The notes: generated from the sequence alone by a model not told the origin. A DNA stretch of 64,000 bases from Microbacterium sp. 3J1 (GCF_001049495.1 NZ_CDWI01000011.1:186001-250000), one strand, 5' to 3'. Positions 8,698-17,352 are shown, numbered from the stretch's first letter. Made by a program: numbers and translations.

Positions 8698-9065
8698 GCG
8701 ATGCGACGCCGTCCGCTCACCACGCCGGTGCCGACGGCGACCACGGCGAAGGCGATTCCGATGAACGGCTGGTCCATCAGCCACCAGGCGATCGTCACGC
8801 CGACGTAGATGAGCAGCTCGACGGCCGCACGCAGGAACGGGTGCAGGCGCAGCACGGGGCGCGGCGAGAGGAAGAGAGCCCAGATCAGGATGACGATCAC
8901 GGGTGCGCCGATGCCCAGGACGATGTTCCACGGCAGCGGCCAGGTCGCGAAGCCCCACAGCGCGAGGGTGCCGACAGCGATGACCAGGACGATCGAGCGG
9001 ACGACGTCGAGAGCGGTGAGGTTCGGGCGGTCGACGCCGGGGACAGGTGCAGGATCCGGGGACAT
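8694..9065 (-). CDS. Small integral membrane protein, YrdB / DUF2568-like
   Basis: 123 residues with four predicted hydrophobic helices at about 21-40, 46-66, 80-97 and 100-116, and a basic RRR end. Hydrophobic pattern and size match the YrdB/DUF2568 family, whose function is unknown. It heads the small operon with the FAD oxidase and Nudix genes. It may be a simple membrane anchor or scaffold; nothing catalytic is visible. Confidence 0.7.
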   Translation of the reverse strand: MSPDPAPVPGVDRPNLTALDVVRSIVLVIAVGTLALWGFATWPLPWNIVLGIGAPVIVILIWALFLSPRPVLRLHPFLRAAVELLIYVGVTIAWWLMDQPFIGIAFAVVAVGTGVVSGRRRIA

Positions 9066-9094
9066 GGATCCAGTCTATTCGCCGCTGTCGGGCC

Positions 9095-11245
9095 TCAGAG
9101 CAGGGGAGCGGAGGCGTCGACGACGGCCTCGGGCTGCTCCGTGAGAACCGGCGGTGCGGTGGGAGCGGGCACGGCCGGCGCGGGCTCTGCGACGGGTGCA
9201 GGTGCGACCGGTGCAGGTGCGACCGGTGCGGGTGCGACCGGTGCGGGTGCGACCGGTGCGGCGTCCTCGGTGGGAGCGGTCTCCTCGACGGGCGCGGGCG
9301 CCTCGCTGGCCGGGGCAGCGGGCGGGGCCGAGACCATTGCGTCGTCGGGAACCGCGTCGTCCGCCTCCGCGCCGGAGGCGGGGTCGGCGAGCAGCAGGCA
9401 CAGCAGGCTCGGATCGAAGTCGTTCAGCTGCCGGAGGGTCGTCGTCGCCGGGGCGCCGGTCTCGCCGGCTGCGACATAGAAGAACTCGACGGGAGCGTCG
9501 GCGCAGATCTGCTGCAGCGTCGGACGGAGGTCGATGAATCCGGATCCCACCGCGGGGTTCTCGTCGGACGCGGCGAGGACGGCCGTGCCGTTGCCGCCGG
9601 AGCTGCCGGCGATCGTCGAGCTCACCGTGGCGCCGGCGACGCCGGACACCGGGACGATGTAGTGAGTGGTCACGAGATCGCCGCCGATGACGATCTCGAC
9701 AGACGCAGGAGAGAACGTCGGGGCGCCCTCGGGAAGACCGGGTGTCTCGCCGCCGGGGGTTTCGCCGCCGGGGGTTTCGCCGCCGGGGGTCTCGCCGCCG
9801 GGGGTCTCGCCACCGGGCGTCTCGCCGCCGGGGGTCTCGCCGCCGGGCGTCTCGCCGCCGGGCGTCTCGCCTCCGGGGGTTTCGCCTCCGGGCGTCTCGC
9901 CGGGGTCCTCGGTGTCCGGAACCTCCGGCTCGATCGGCTGCGGCGGAGTCACCGGAGTCGCGGGAGCCGTCGGAGCGGCGGCCACGGGCGCTTCCTCGTC
10001 GGCGGGCTCGTCGACGGGCGGCGGCGCGAAGGGAGGCTCGTCCGGATCGTCCTCTCGGTCGGATTCGTCGTCCGACTGCTCGAGGAGGGTCTTCTCGTCT
10101 GCCGACATCGATGCGTCCGGGCCGACATCGGCACTGATCGAGGAGTCGCTGTCTCCGGCGCTCGGCAGCGAGGCCGCCGGGCTGCCTCCCGTGAGGCTCG
10201 GGATGATGGTCGCCGCGGCGACGACGCCGGCCACGACCAGGGCCGCTGAGCCCGCACCGACGAGTGCGCCCATGCCGCTCAGGATCCCGCCGCCCACTGC
10301 GCCGCTCGCCGCTCCACCGGTCGCGCCGACGGATGCTCCTGCTCCGGCACCGCCGGCAGCTCCCACGCCGCCGTCGCCGACCACGACCGCACCGTGCGTG
10401 ACCGCGGACGGCATGGCGGCGAGGGCGACGATCGGCGCTCCGCCACCCTGCAGTGTGGCGAGGTATCCGGCGGAGCCGCCGACACCCAGTACGAGTGGGA
10501 GCAGCACGAGCGCGAGCCTCTTCGACACGTCTTTCGCCTCGGCCGCGACGATCATGCATCGCGCGCAGTCCTCGAGGTGCAGTTCGAGTCGCCGGTGATC
10601 GCGGGTGCTGAGGTTGCCGCGCGAGTACGCCCCTAGGTGCTCGATGGTCCACTGGCAGTCGGAGCCGGGCGCTGCGCTGCGCAGGTGCGCCTGGATCCAC
10701 GCCTCGCGCAGCCCCTCCCGCGCACGGAAGGCGAGCTGCGAGACGGCTCCGGCCTTCATGCCGAGGAGGGGCGCCGTCTCCTGCGGCTTCATCTGCTCGA
10801 TCTCGGTGTACCAGAGCACCTCCTGCCAGCGGGAGGGCAGGCTGCGGAAGGCCTGAGCGGTGAGGCTGCGGTCGAGTGCCTCGTTCGCGGCCTGCTCGGT
10901 GCTGTCGGGGTCGGCGACCGTGTCGAGCTCGTCGATCGCGGATTCGCGGCGCGAGCGCCCCCACGCGGCGGCGGTGTTGCGGATGCTGGTGAAGAGGTAG
11001 GCGCGGAACGAGCCGTTGGGCCCGCCGCCCTTGATGATCGCCTGGTAGATGCGGGTATAGGACTCCTGGACCAGGTCGTCCGGATCGATCGTCGACGTGA
11101 TGGATCGCGCGACGGACATGCCCGAGGGATAGTGACGTCTCCAGAGTTCGGCGAAGGCCTCCGCGTCACCCGAGCGGGTGCGCAGGACGAGATCGGCGTC
11201 TGCGATCGAGGCTTCGTTCGATGTGCTGTCGTGGTCCACTGTCAT
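9095..11245 (-). CDS. Membrane-tethered ECF sigma factor fused to zinc anti-sigma-like segment, TM helices and repeat-rich tail
   Basis: 716 residues. Residues about 25-95 are sigma region 2 (AEAFAELWRRHYP, IDPDDLVQESYTRIYQAI), about 130-188 region 4 (AFRSLPSRWQEVLWYTEIEQ, GMKAGAVSQLAFRAREGLREAW). A zinc anti-sigma signature HxxxCxxC follows at H223, C227, C230. Hydrophobic segments lie at about 245-264 and 320-350. After these come an acidic Pro-rich stretch, eleven tandem GETPG units (about 447-501), a globular segment with paired Cys, and PVAPA repeats near the end. A normal ECF sigma is about 180 residues with a separate anti-sigma; here both roles seem to sit in one chain, with the tail outside the cell. 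Release of the sigma part presumably needs proteolysis or a conformational signal. No separate anti-sigma gene is adjacent. Confidence 0.85.
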   Translation of the reverse strand: MTVDHDSTSNEASIADADLVLRTRSGDAEAFAELWRRHYPSGMSVARSITSTIDPDDLVQESYTRIYQAIIKGGGPNGSFRAYLFTSIRNTAAAWGRSRRESAIDELDTVADPDSTEQAANEALDRSLTAQAFRSLPSRWQEVLWYTEIEQMKPQETAPLLGMKAGAVSQLAFRAREGLREAWIQAHLRSAAPGSDCQWTIEHLGAYSRGNLSTRDHRRLELHLEDCARCMIVAAEAKDVSKRLALVLLPLVLGVGGSAGYLATLQGGGAPIVALAAMPSAVTHGAVVVGDGGVGAAGGAGAGASVGATGGAASGAVGGGILSGMGALVGAGSAALVVAGVVAAATIIPSLTGGSPAASLPSAGDSDSSISADVGPDASMSADEKTLLEQSDDESDREDDPDEPPFAPPPVDEPADEEAPVAAAPTAPATPVTPPQPIEPEVPDTEDPGETPGGETPGGETPGGETPGGETPGGETPGGETPGGETPGGETPGGETPGGETPGLPEGAPTFSPASVEIVIGGDLVTTHYIVPVSGVAGATVSSTIAGSSGGNGTAVLAASDENPAVGSGFIDLRPTLQQICADAPVEFFYVAAGETGAPATTTLRQLNDFDPSLLCLLLADPASGAEADDAVPDDAMVSAPPAAPASEAPAPVEETAPTEDAAPVAPAPVAPAPVAPAPVAPAPVAEPAPAVPAPTAPPVLTEQPEAVVDASAPLL
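9185..9258. repeat. 15-bp tandem repeat encoding PVAPA units
   Basis: Four to five near-identical 15-base units (GGTGCAGGTGCGACC and single-base variants) within the 3' end of the sigma-fusion gene. In frame they encode repeated Pro-Val-Ala-Pro-Ala, as in cell-wall-spanning linkers. Confidence 0.75.
9740..9904. repeat. 15-bp tandem repeat, 11 copies, encoding GETPG units
   Basis: Eleven in-frame 15-base units (GTTTCGCCGCCGGGG and variants on the plus strand) inside the sigma-fusion gene. Copies differ at one to three third-codon positions, so the peptide repeat is preserved while the DNA drifts. Length variation by whole units would keep the frame. Confidence 0.9.
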
Positions 11246-11284
11246 CCATCTGTCGTGGAGTGCGGATGCGCCTCCACATGAAGA

Positions 11285-11314
11285 GACGCGTGAAACCGTT
11301 CTTCATCACGCGTC
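11285..11314. promoter_or_regulatory. Inverted repeat upstream of the sigma-fusion gene
   Basis: Perfect 9-base arms GACGCGTGA and TCACGCGTC with a 12-base spacer, 40-69 bases upstream of the ATG at 11245. It could be a dyad operator or a leader hairpin. No known regulator is assigned. Confidence 0.4.
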
Positions 11315-11626
11315 CCCTCCATTCTCCCTCCAATCTCCCAGCCTCGCCACCCCGATTCGAGAACGGATGAGCCGATGCGCGCGGCGAGCGAAATCGCCGA
11401 TCATCCGGGCTTTCTTCGGAAGCGGGGAAGAACGTCGAAAAAGATCTGAGAAGTCGCGTAATGAATGGCCCGCTGCGTCGTCTCATCACGTAGAGACAGC
11501 CATCGAGCTCCACCGGGGGGGCGGAGCTCAGGCGCTGGTGCGAAGGGCAATGCACCGGCATGGCGGGTCGGGCGCCTCGGGGGAGGAGTTCCCGGCCCGC
11601 CGGTTCTCGTCACGGGGGGGAACAGT

Positions 11627-11662
11627 GGAGGGGCCGTCGATCTGGGGAACGACGGCCCCTCC
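11627..11662 (-). terminator. Strong hairpin downstream of nagA
   Basis: Perfect 13-bp GC-rich stem (GGAGGGGCCGTCG and its complement) with a 10-base loop, about 57 bases after the nagA stop. There is no T-run, as is common for actinobacterial terminators. Confidence 0.6.
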
Positions 11663-11718
11663 CCTCGTATGCGGAGGGCCGGAGACCGCAGGGCTGCGCG
11701 ACGCTCAGTGCCCCGCGC

Positions 11719-12885
11719 TCAGGGGCGGTCGCCCGTCCAGACGCGCACCACGTGCAGCTGTGCATCCAGCAGCACGGCATCGCCCACGTATCCGGGTGCG
11801 AGATGACCGAGGCGCTCTGCGAGGCCGATCGCCCGAGCGGGAGTCTCGGTGAGGGCGCGGACCGTGTCCACCAGGGCGACGCCCGCAGCCACCGCCTTCC
11901 GCAGAGCGACATCCTGCGTGAGCGTCGAGCCGGCGATCGACCCGGTGTCGTCGGCGCGGGCGATCCCGTCGCGGACGGTGACGCTCACCGCGCCGAGGTC
12001 GTAGTGCCCGTCAGCGCTCCCTGCCGCGGCCATCGCGTCGGTGATCAGGGCGACCCTGCCGGGGGCCGAGTCGAACAGCAGCCGCACGACGCGCGGGTCG
12101 AGGTGCACGTCGTCGGCGATCGCCTCGAGCACCACGCGGTGGTCCGCGGCGGCGGCGAGCACGGGGCCGGGGGCGCGGTGATGGATGCCGGGCATGGCGT
12201 TGAACGCGTGGGTGAGGATCGATGCGCCGGCCTCGAATGCGGCGACCGCCATGTCCGCGTCGGCGCTGGTGTGCCCCACGGCGGCGGCAGCACCGGCCTC
12301 GACGACGAGGCGCACGGCGTCGAGCCCTCCCGGCAGCTCCGGCGCGATCGTCACCTGCCGGATGGTGCCGCGACCGGCGTCGAGCAGACGCGCGACGTCG
12401 GCCGGTGTCGGGGCGCGGAGGAGCGTCGGCTCATGCGCGCCGTGGTGCGCCGGGTCCAGGAAGGGACCCTCGAGGTGGGAGCCGAGGATGTCGGCATCCG
12501 TCTCCCTGAGGTCGGCGATCTCGGCGACCCTCCGCGCCAGGTCGTCGAGGGGCGCGGTGACGAGGGACACGACGGCCCTGGTCGTGCCGTGGTCCCGATG
12601 CAGGGCGCGGGCCGTGCGGATCGCGTCCGCACCGTCGTCGAACGAGGCGCCGGCGCCGCCGTGGCCGTGGATGTCGATGAAGCCGGGCGTGAGCACCGCA
12701 TCCGCTCCGGCCGCCTCCGCCGCGTCGACGATCTCATCCGCCTCCGCCCAGGTGCGTCCCGTTCCGCGCTCCACGACCAGGCCGTCCTCGATCCGCACCC
12801 AGGCGTCCTCGGTGACGGTGCCCTGATCGACGAGTCGGGCCGAGTGGATGACGAGCGAGCCCGTCGCTGCGGCGCCGATGCTCAT
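11719..12885 (-). CDS. nagA: N-acetylglucosamine-6-phosphate deacetylase NagA
   Basis: 388 residues, normal NagA length. Motifs in order: PGFIDIHGHGGAG (first metal/His pair), GSHLEGPFLDPAHHGAHEP with the metal-binding Glu, AVGHTSADADMA, LTHAFNAMPGIHHRAPG and LITDAMAAAGSADG with the catalytic Asp. It removes acetate from GlcNAc 6-phosphate in the cytosol and supplies NagB. The start is the ATG at 12885, which overlaps the stop of the hexosaminidase gene (ATGA), so the two are translationally coupled. The frame continues open upstream, but only inside that neighbour. Confidence 0.95.
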   Translation of the reverse strand: MSIGAAATGSLVIHSARLVDQGTVTEDAWVRIEDGLVVERGTGRTWAEADEIVDAAEAAGADAVLTPGFIDIHGHGGAGASFDDGADAIRTARALHRDHGTTRAVVSLVTAPLDDLARRVAEIADLRETDADILGSHLEGPFLDPAHHGAHEPTLLRAPTPADVARLLDAGRGTIRQVTIAPELPGGLDAVRLVVEAGAAAAVGHTSADADMAVAAFEAGASILTHAFNAMPGIHHRAPGPVLAAAADHRVVLEAIADDVHLDPRVVRLLFDSAPGRVALITDAMAAAGSADGHYDLGAVSVTVRDGIARADDTGSIAGSTLTQDVALRKAVAAGVALVDTVRALTETPARAIGLAERLGHLAPGYVGDAVLLDAQLHVVRVWTGDRP

Positions 12886-14399
12886 CGTTCGCTCCAGGGG
12901 ACGTCGTCTGCGGGGTGGAAGTCCACGCCTCCAGCCTTCCACAGCGGTGCCATGCTCCCGAGACGCTCCCGGAACGACTCCCACGTGCGCTCGGGTGCGT
13001 CACGTGACGACCAGGCGACCTCGGCCTGGGCGGCGGCCCGGGGGAAGACGAGCTGCTCCACCTCGCCGATCGTCGCCGTCGTCTCGCTCCAGAGCGGGGC
13101 TTCGACGCCGAGGATCGCCTCGTCCGGTACGTCGAGCACCTCGGTGGGCTCCCACTCGTAGGCGGAGCGCACGTCGATGATGGCCGCCCACGTGAGTCCG
13201 AGCGGGAAGTCCGGTGCGTACTTCATGTCTAGGTAGGTCTTGTCGGCCGTCGACATGATGAGGGCGCCGCCGCGCTCGACGAAGTGCGCGGCCTCGGCCG
13301 CGTGGGTGCCGTCGGGGGTCGCCTTGCCCCAGTACTGCCCGATCGTTCCCTCAGCGATATCGGCCGCGGCTCCCACCTCGTGCCAGGCCACCGGGGTCCT
13401 CCCCTCCTCGAACACGATCGCGGTCGCACGCTCAACGAAGTGGTCGAAGTCGGCCTGGGGTGTTCCGAGCGACTCGTCGCCGCCGATGTGGATGTACGGA
13501 CCGGGCGTCATCTCGACGAGCTCCCGCACGACGTCGCGCACGAAGTCGTAGGTGCGCTCGTCATGGATGCGGACGCTCGAGTGGCCCACGCCCCAGCCCA
13601 GATACGGCTCTCCGGCGACGGGGAGCTCCTGGCCGAGGCGCTTCGACTCGGAGATGAGGCCGTCGTTCATCACGGGGGCCTCGACGAGCTCCGGATAGGC
13701 GACGCCGATCGCGTGCGTGTGCCCGGGGAGATCGATCTCGGGGATGACGATCATATGCCGCGAGGCGGCGTACGCCACGATCTCGCGGTAGTCGTCCTTC
13801 GTGTAGAAGCCGCCGGGTGCCCCGCCGGCCGCGGTCGACGCCGCGAGCTCTGTCAGCTTCGGCCACGAGTCGATCTGGATGCGCCAGCCCTGATCGTCGC
13901 TGAGGTGCAGGTGCAGGTGGTTGAACTTCAGGGCGCTGATGTGATCGATGAACTTCTTGACGTCGTCGACCCCGAAGAAGTGCCGCGCGACGTCGAGCAT
14001 CACTCCCCGGCGCGCGAATCGCGGTGCGTCGAAGATCTCTGCACGGGCGACGCCCCAGCCCTCGTCGTCCTGCCGGAGCAGCTGGAGCAGTGACTGGACG
14101 CCGTAGAAGAGGCCGGCCTCATCGCCGCCCACGATCTCGGCCGTGTCGCCGATCGTGAGACGGTACCCCTCGAGCGCCGCGGCTCCGGGGTCGATGCGCA
14201 GGTGGATGTCGGCGGCGCGGTCGGCGTCCGACGGGAGAGGGAGCCGGATGCCGGTGCGCTGCGCCACGGCATCGATGAGCTGCGCGGCGGCGGCGGCATC
14301 GCCGGTGATGCGCGTGGCCTCGCCGATCGGCATCCGGCCGTCGCCGACGCTGGCGGAGAGGGGGAGGGGGACGAGGGGCATGGAATGGGGAAGGACCAT
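12882..14399 (-). CDS. GH20 beta-N-acetylhexosaminidase
   Basis: 505 residues from the ATG at 14399, with AGGGTAGG 8 bases upstream; a TTG at 14405 and an ATG at 14381 are alternatives. An N-terminal GH20b-type beta domain (about 10-125) precedes the barrel, which begins ARRGVMLDVARHFF. LHLHLSDDQGWRIQ and the intact catalytic motif HIGGDE (H304, D308, E309) are present, followed by APLWSETTA and FPRAAAQAEVAW. It releases terminal GlcNAc or GalNAc. No signal peptide is visible, so it probably acts on imported chitobiose-like or glycan fragments. Coupled to nagA. Unlike the GH20 domain at 603-3857, it keeps the conserved His. Confidence 0.93.
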   Translation of the reverse strand: MVLPHSMPLVPLPLSASVGDGRMPIGEATRITGDAAAAAQLIDAVAQRTGIRLPLPSDADRAADIHLRIDPGAAALEGYRLTIGDTAEIVGGDEAGLFYGVQSLLQLLRQDDEGWGVARAEIFDAPRFARRGVMLDVARHFFGVDDVKKFIDHISALKFNHLHLHLSDDQGWRIQIDSWPKLTELAASTAAGGAPGGFYTKDDYREIVAYAASRHMIVIPEIDLPGHTHAIGVAYPELVEAPVMNDGLISESKRLGQELPVAGEPYLGWGVGHSSVRIHDERTYDFVRDVVRELVEMTPGPYIHIGGDESLGTPQADFDHFVERATAIVFEEGRTPVAWHEVGAAADIAEGTIGQYWGKATPDGTHAAEAAHFVERGGALIMSTADKTYLDMKYAPDFPLGLTWAAIIDVRSAYEWEPTEVLDVPDEAILGVEAPLWSETTATIGEVEQLVFPRAAAQAEVAWSSRDAPERTWESFRERLGSMAPLWKAGGVDFHPADDVPWSER

Positions 14400-14447
14400 G
14401 AACAAAACCTACCCTGCGTGATCCGGAGTGCACAGGGGGAAATCGGC

Positions 14448-14453
14448 TATGCT
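14448..14453 (+). promoter_or_regulatory. Candidate -10 element for the glyA-folD transcript
   Basis: TATGCT, about 8 bases before the 5' edge of the ZTP riboswitch. A recognisable -35 was not found at 16-18 bases upstream. Confidence 0.35.
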
Positions 14454-14458
14454 CGTAA

Positions 14459-14540
14459 TCGTCGCGACTGGCGTCTGGGTGGACTACCACCGGGGAGCGA
14501 CTGACCACGGAATTCGACCGCGCGCCTGGGCCGATAGGTA
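14459..14540 (+). ncRNA. ZTP (pfl motif) riboswitch upstream of glyA-folD
   Basis: The leader carries the conserved blocks of the pfl/ZTP aptamer in the right order: CGCGACTGGCG at 14463, a GTGG...CCAC hairpin leading into CCACCGGGGAGCG at 14487-14499, and the distal CGCGCCTGGGCCG at 14520-14532 that forms the pseudoknot half. ZTP/AICAR riboswitches switch on one-carbon and purine genes when formyl-folate runs low, and glyA and folD are classic targets. About 40 bases separate it from the glyA ribosome-binding site, room for an expression platform. Recognised by eye; no covariance model was run. Confidence 0.85.
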
Positions 14541-14573
14541 CACCCTTCGAATCCGTTGTCAGAGGAGCATGTC

Positions 14574-15848
14574 ATGACCGACCGTTACTTCAACGCCCCC
14601 CTCTCCGAGGTCGATCCCGAGATCGCGCAGGTCCTGGACCGCGAGCTCCGGCGCCAGCAGACGTTCCTCGAGATGATCGCCTCCGAGAACTTCGTGCCCG
14701 TCTCCGTGCTGCAGTCGCAGGGGTCGGTGCTGACGAACAAGTACGCCGAGGGCTACCCGGGCCGCCGCTACTACGGCGGCTGCGAAGAGGTCGACGTCGC
14801 CGAGGAGCTCGCCATCCAGCGCGCCAAGGACCTGTTCGGCGCGGAGTTCGCCAACGTCCAGCCGCACTCGGGCGCATCCGCGAACGCCGCCGTCCTGCAC
14901 GCGATCGCCCGGCCCGGCGACACGCTGCTCGGCCTCGCCCTCGACCAGGGCGGGCACCTGACCCACGGCATGAAGATCAACTTCTCGGGCCGTCTCTACG
15001 ACATCGTCGCCTACGGCGTGGACCCCGAGACCTCGACGATCGACATGGACGAGGTGCGTCGCCTCGCGATCGAGCACAAGCCCAAGGTCATCATCGCCGG
15101 CTGGTCGGCCTACCCCCGCACCCTCGACTTCGCCGCCTTCCGCGCCATCGCCGACGAGGTCGGCGCGCTGCTCTGGGTCGACATGGCGCACTTCGCCGGA
15201 CTCGTCGCCGCGGGGCTGCATCCGAACCCCGTGCCGCACGCGCACGTCGTGTCGTCGACCGTGCACAAGACCATCGGCGGACCGCGCTCTGGCTTCATCC
15301 TCACGAACGACGCCGACCTCGCGAAGAAGATCAACACGGCCGTGTTCCCCGGCCAGCAGGGTGGTCCGCTCATGCACGTGATCGCCGCCAAGGCGACCGC
15401 GTTCAAGCTCGCAGGCACCCCCGAGTTCAAAGAGCGCCAGGAGCGCACGGTGCGCGGAGCGTCCATCCTCGCCGAGCGCCTCTCGCAGCAGGACGTGAAG
15501 GATGCCGGCATCGGCGTGCGCTCGGGCGGGACCGATGTGCACCTCGTGCTCGTCGACCTCCGCGACGCCGAGATCGACGGCAAGCAGGCCGAAGACCTGC
15601 TGCACGACATCCGCATCACCGTGAACCGCAACGCGGTGCCCAACGACCCGCGTCCGCCGATGGTCACCTCGGGGCTGCGCATCGGAACGCCCGCCCTCGC
15701 CACGCGCGGATTCGGCGACGCCGAGTTCACCGAGGTCGCCGACGTGATCGCCCTCGCGCTGCAGCCCGGTGCCGACGTCGAGGCGCTGCGGGCCCGCGTC
15801 GACGCGCTCGCCGCAGGCTTCCCGCTCTACCCGGACCTGCAGCAGTGA
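14574..15848 (+). CDS. glyA: Serine hydroxymethyltransferase GlyA
   Basis: 424 residues. It interconverts serine plus tetrahydrofolate with glycine plus 5,10-methylene-THF, using PLP in the cytosol. Visible signatures: [14 protein letters not shown], the [17 protein letters not shown] substrate loop, and the PLP-lysine motif [12 protein letters not shown]. The ATG at 14574 is preferred because AGAGGAG sits 6 bases upstream; an in-frame GTG at 14556 lacks one. The stop overlaps the GTG of folD. Expression is likely governed by the upstream ZTP riboswitch. Confidence 0.97.
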   Translation: MTDRYFNAPLSEVDPEIAQVLDRELRRQQTFLEMIASENFVPVSVLQSQGSVLTNKYAEGYPGRRYYGGCEEVDVAEELAIQRAKDLFGAEFANVQPHSGASANAAVLHAIARPGDTLLGLALDQGGHLTHGMKINFSGRLYDIVAYGVDPETSTIDMDEVRRLAIEHKPKVIIAGWSAYPRTLDFAAFRAIADEVGALLWVDMAHFAGLVAAGLHPNPVPHAHVVSSTVHKTIGGPRSGFILTNDADLAKKINTAVFPGQQGGPLMHVIAAKATAFKLAGTPEFKERQERTVRGASILAERLSQQDVKDAGIGVRSGGTDVHLVLVDLRDAEIDGKQAEDLLHDIRITVNRNAVPNDPRPPMVTSGLRIGTPALATRGFGDAEFTEVADVIALALQPGADVEALRARVDALAAGFPLYPDLQQ

Positions 15849-16723
15849 CCGCGAAGATCCTCGACGGCAAGGCAGCGTCGGCCGCGATCAAGGCAGAGCT
15901 GACCGAGCGGGTCGCCGCGCTGAAGCAGAAGGGCATCGTCCCCGGCATCGCCACCGTGCTGGTGGGCGCCGACCCGGCGTCGCAGCTCTACGTGGGCATG
16001 AAGCACCGCCAGTCCGAGGCGATCGGCATGAACTCGATCCAGCGCGAGCTGCCGGCGGACGCCACCCAGGCCGATGTCGAGGCGCTGATCGACGAGCTCA
16101 ACGCCGACGCCGACTGCCACGGCTACATCGTGCAGCTGCCTCTGCCGGCGCACATCGACACGGATGCGATCCTCGAGCGGATCGACCCCGCGAAGGATGC
16201 CGACGGGCTGCACCCGACCAACCTCGGCCGGCTCGTGCTCAACGTCAACAACCCGATCCACACCCCGCTGCCGTGCACGCCGCGCGGGGTGATCGAGCTG
16301 CTGCTGCGCAACGGCTACGACTTCGCCGGCACGCACGTGGTGGTCGTGGGGCGCGGCGTGACGATCGGCCGCTCGATCGGGCTGCTGCTGACGCGGCGCG
16401 ACCTGAATGCCACGGTCACGCTCACCCACACGGGCACGGTCGACATGCGGCGGTATCTGCGCGAGGCGGATGTGATCGTCGCCGCCGCCGGGGTGAAGCA
16501 CCTCATCCGTGCGGAGGACGTCAAGCCGGGCGCCGCCGTGCTCGACGTGGGCGTGACACGGGTGACCGACCCCGAGACCGGCAAGAACCTGGTCTTCGGC
16601 GACGTGCATCCGGACGTGTCGGAGGTCGCCGGCTGGGTGTCGCCGAACCCGGGTGGAGTCGGCCCGATGACGGTCGCACTGCTCATGACCAACGTCGTCG
16701 AGGCGGCCGAACGCCTCGTCTGA
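15845..16723 (+). CDS. folD: Bifunctional methylenetetrahydrofolate dehydrogenase / cyclohydrolase FolD
   Basis: 292 residues. It oxidises 5,10-methylene-THF to methenyl-THF with NADP and hydrolyses it to 10-formyl-THF. The catalytic Tyr/Lys segment [22 protein letters not shown], the [11 protein letters not shown] loop, [10 protein letters not shown] and [17 protein letters not shown] are all present, as is the C-terminal [11 protein letters not shown]. It starts with GTG in a GTGA overlap with glyA, so it belongs to the same riboswitch-controlled transcript. It is followed by a strong terminator. Confidence 0.96.
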   Translation: MTAKILDGKAASAAIKAELTERVAALKQKGIVPGIATVLVGADPASQLYVGMKHRQSEAIGMNSIQRELPADATQADVEALIDELNADADCHGYIVQLPLPAHIDTDAILERIDPAKDADGLHPTNLGRLVLNVNNPIHTPLPCTPRGVIELLLRNGYDFAGTHVVVVGRGVTIGRSIGLLLTRRDLNATVTLTHTGTVDMRRYLREADVIVAAAGVKHLIRAEDVKPGAAVLDVGVTRVTDPETGKNLVFGDVHPDVSEVAGWVSPNPGGVGPMTVALLMTNVVEAAERLV

Positions 16724-16748
16724 GCATCCGCCCGCTCTCGCAGAGACG

Positions 16749-16790
16749 CAGAACGTCGCAGGGGATCGCGTGATCCCCTGCGACGTTCTG
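16749..16790. terminator. Bidirectional terminator after folD
   Basis: Perfect 19-bp stem with a GCGT tetraloop (arms 16749-16767 and 16772-16790), centred between the convergent folD and membrane-protein genes; on the plus strand a T-rich TGTGTTCCTG follows. Confidence 0.9.
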
Positions 16791-16812
16791 TGTTCCTGCT
16801 GCCTGTCGCGGG

Positions 16813-17352
16813 TCAGCCCAGCTCGTCGAGCATGCGCCGCTGCTCGGGGGTGAGGCCGTCATCGGGCTCGGAACGCGCATCCTCGCCGGCAGAGGAGGCC
16901 GGAGCGGATGAGGAGGGTGTGCGGGACACGCGCGCCTGCACGACGTCGTAGAGCTCGCCCGCCTTGGCGCGCAGCCTGTCGTCGACCTGGTCGTAGATCA
17001 TCCATCCGATCAGCAGAAGCAGGGGCGGGAGCACATAGCTCCAGAACCCGGAGGCGCGCACTCCGCTCAACCACACCACCGCGACCCAGATGAGGAGCTC
17101 GACGAGGTAGACGAGGACGTACTGCACGATCTTCTCGCCGAGCATCGTGCGATCGGCGGCCGACTTCGCGGCGGCCTTGCGGAAAGCGGCCGTGAGCGCC
17201 GGCTTCACGAAGAGGGCGGCGAGCGTGAGGATGACGGCCGCCCAGAGTGCGTCGAACCCGACGGTCACCCCGGGGGATACCGCGCCGAGCAGCAGCAGGA
17301 CCACGACGGTGAACGCGTAGAGCGCGATGAACCGGACGATTCCGTTCTTCAT
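16813..17352 (-). CDS. Integral membrane protein of unknown function
   Basis: 179 residues from the ATG at 17352 (GGAAG 10 bases upstream). Hydrophobic helices at about 7-25, 28-46, 75-93 and 99-118; the C-terminal 50 residues are hydrophilic, Ser/Ala- and acid-rich (DGLTPEQRRMLDELG). I do not recognise a characterised family. It lies 55 bases downstream of the tetR-like gene in the same direction and could be co-transcribed with it. Confidence 0.7.
   Translation of the reverse strand: MKNGIVRFIALYAFTVVVLLLLGAVSPGVTVGFDALWAAVILTLAALFVKPALTAAFRKAAAKSAADRTMLGEKIVQYVLVYLVELLIWVAVVWLSGVRASGFWSYVLPPLLLLIGWMIYDQVDDRLRAKAGELYDVVQARVSRTPSSSAPASSAGEDARSEPDDGLTPEQRRMLDELG

Larger units (their letters stand above)
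11246..11718. other. Intergenic region without a gene between nagA and the sigma-fusion gene
   Basis: 473 bases with no convincing coding frame on either strand; the frames present are short, Arg/Pro-rich and not family-like. It contains an inverted repeat at 11285-11314 close to the sigma gene start and a strong hairpin at 11627-11662 after nagA. The A-rich segment around 11400-11460 may hold the promoter of the leftward sigma gene, but no clear -35/-10 pair was found. Confidence 0.6.

Noticed and set aside
9740-9904. Collagen-like domain in the sigma-fusion protein
   Set aside because: The unit is five residues (GETPG), not Gly-X-Y triplets.
11246-11718. Possible small gene in the gap between nagA and the sigma-fusion gene
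   Set aside because: No frame has a convincing start, ribosome-binding site or recognisable protein pattern.
14381-14405. TTG at 14405 or ATG at 14381 as the GH20 start
   Set aside because: The ATG at 14399 has AGGGTAGG at good spacing; the ATG at 14381 has no ribosome-binding site.
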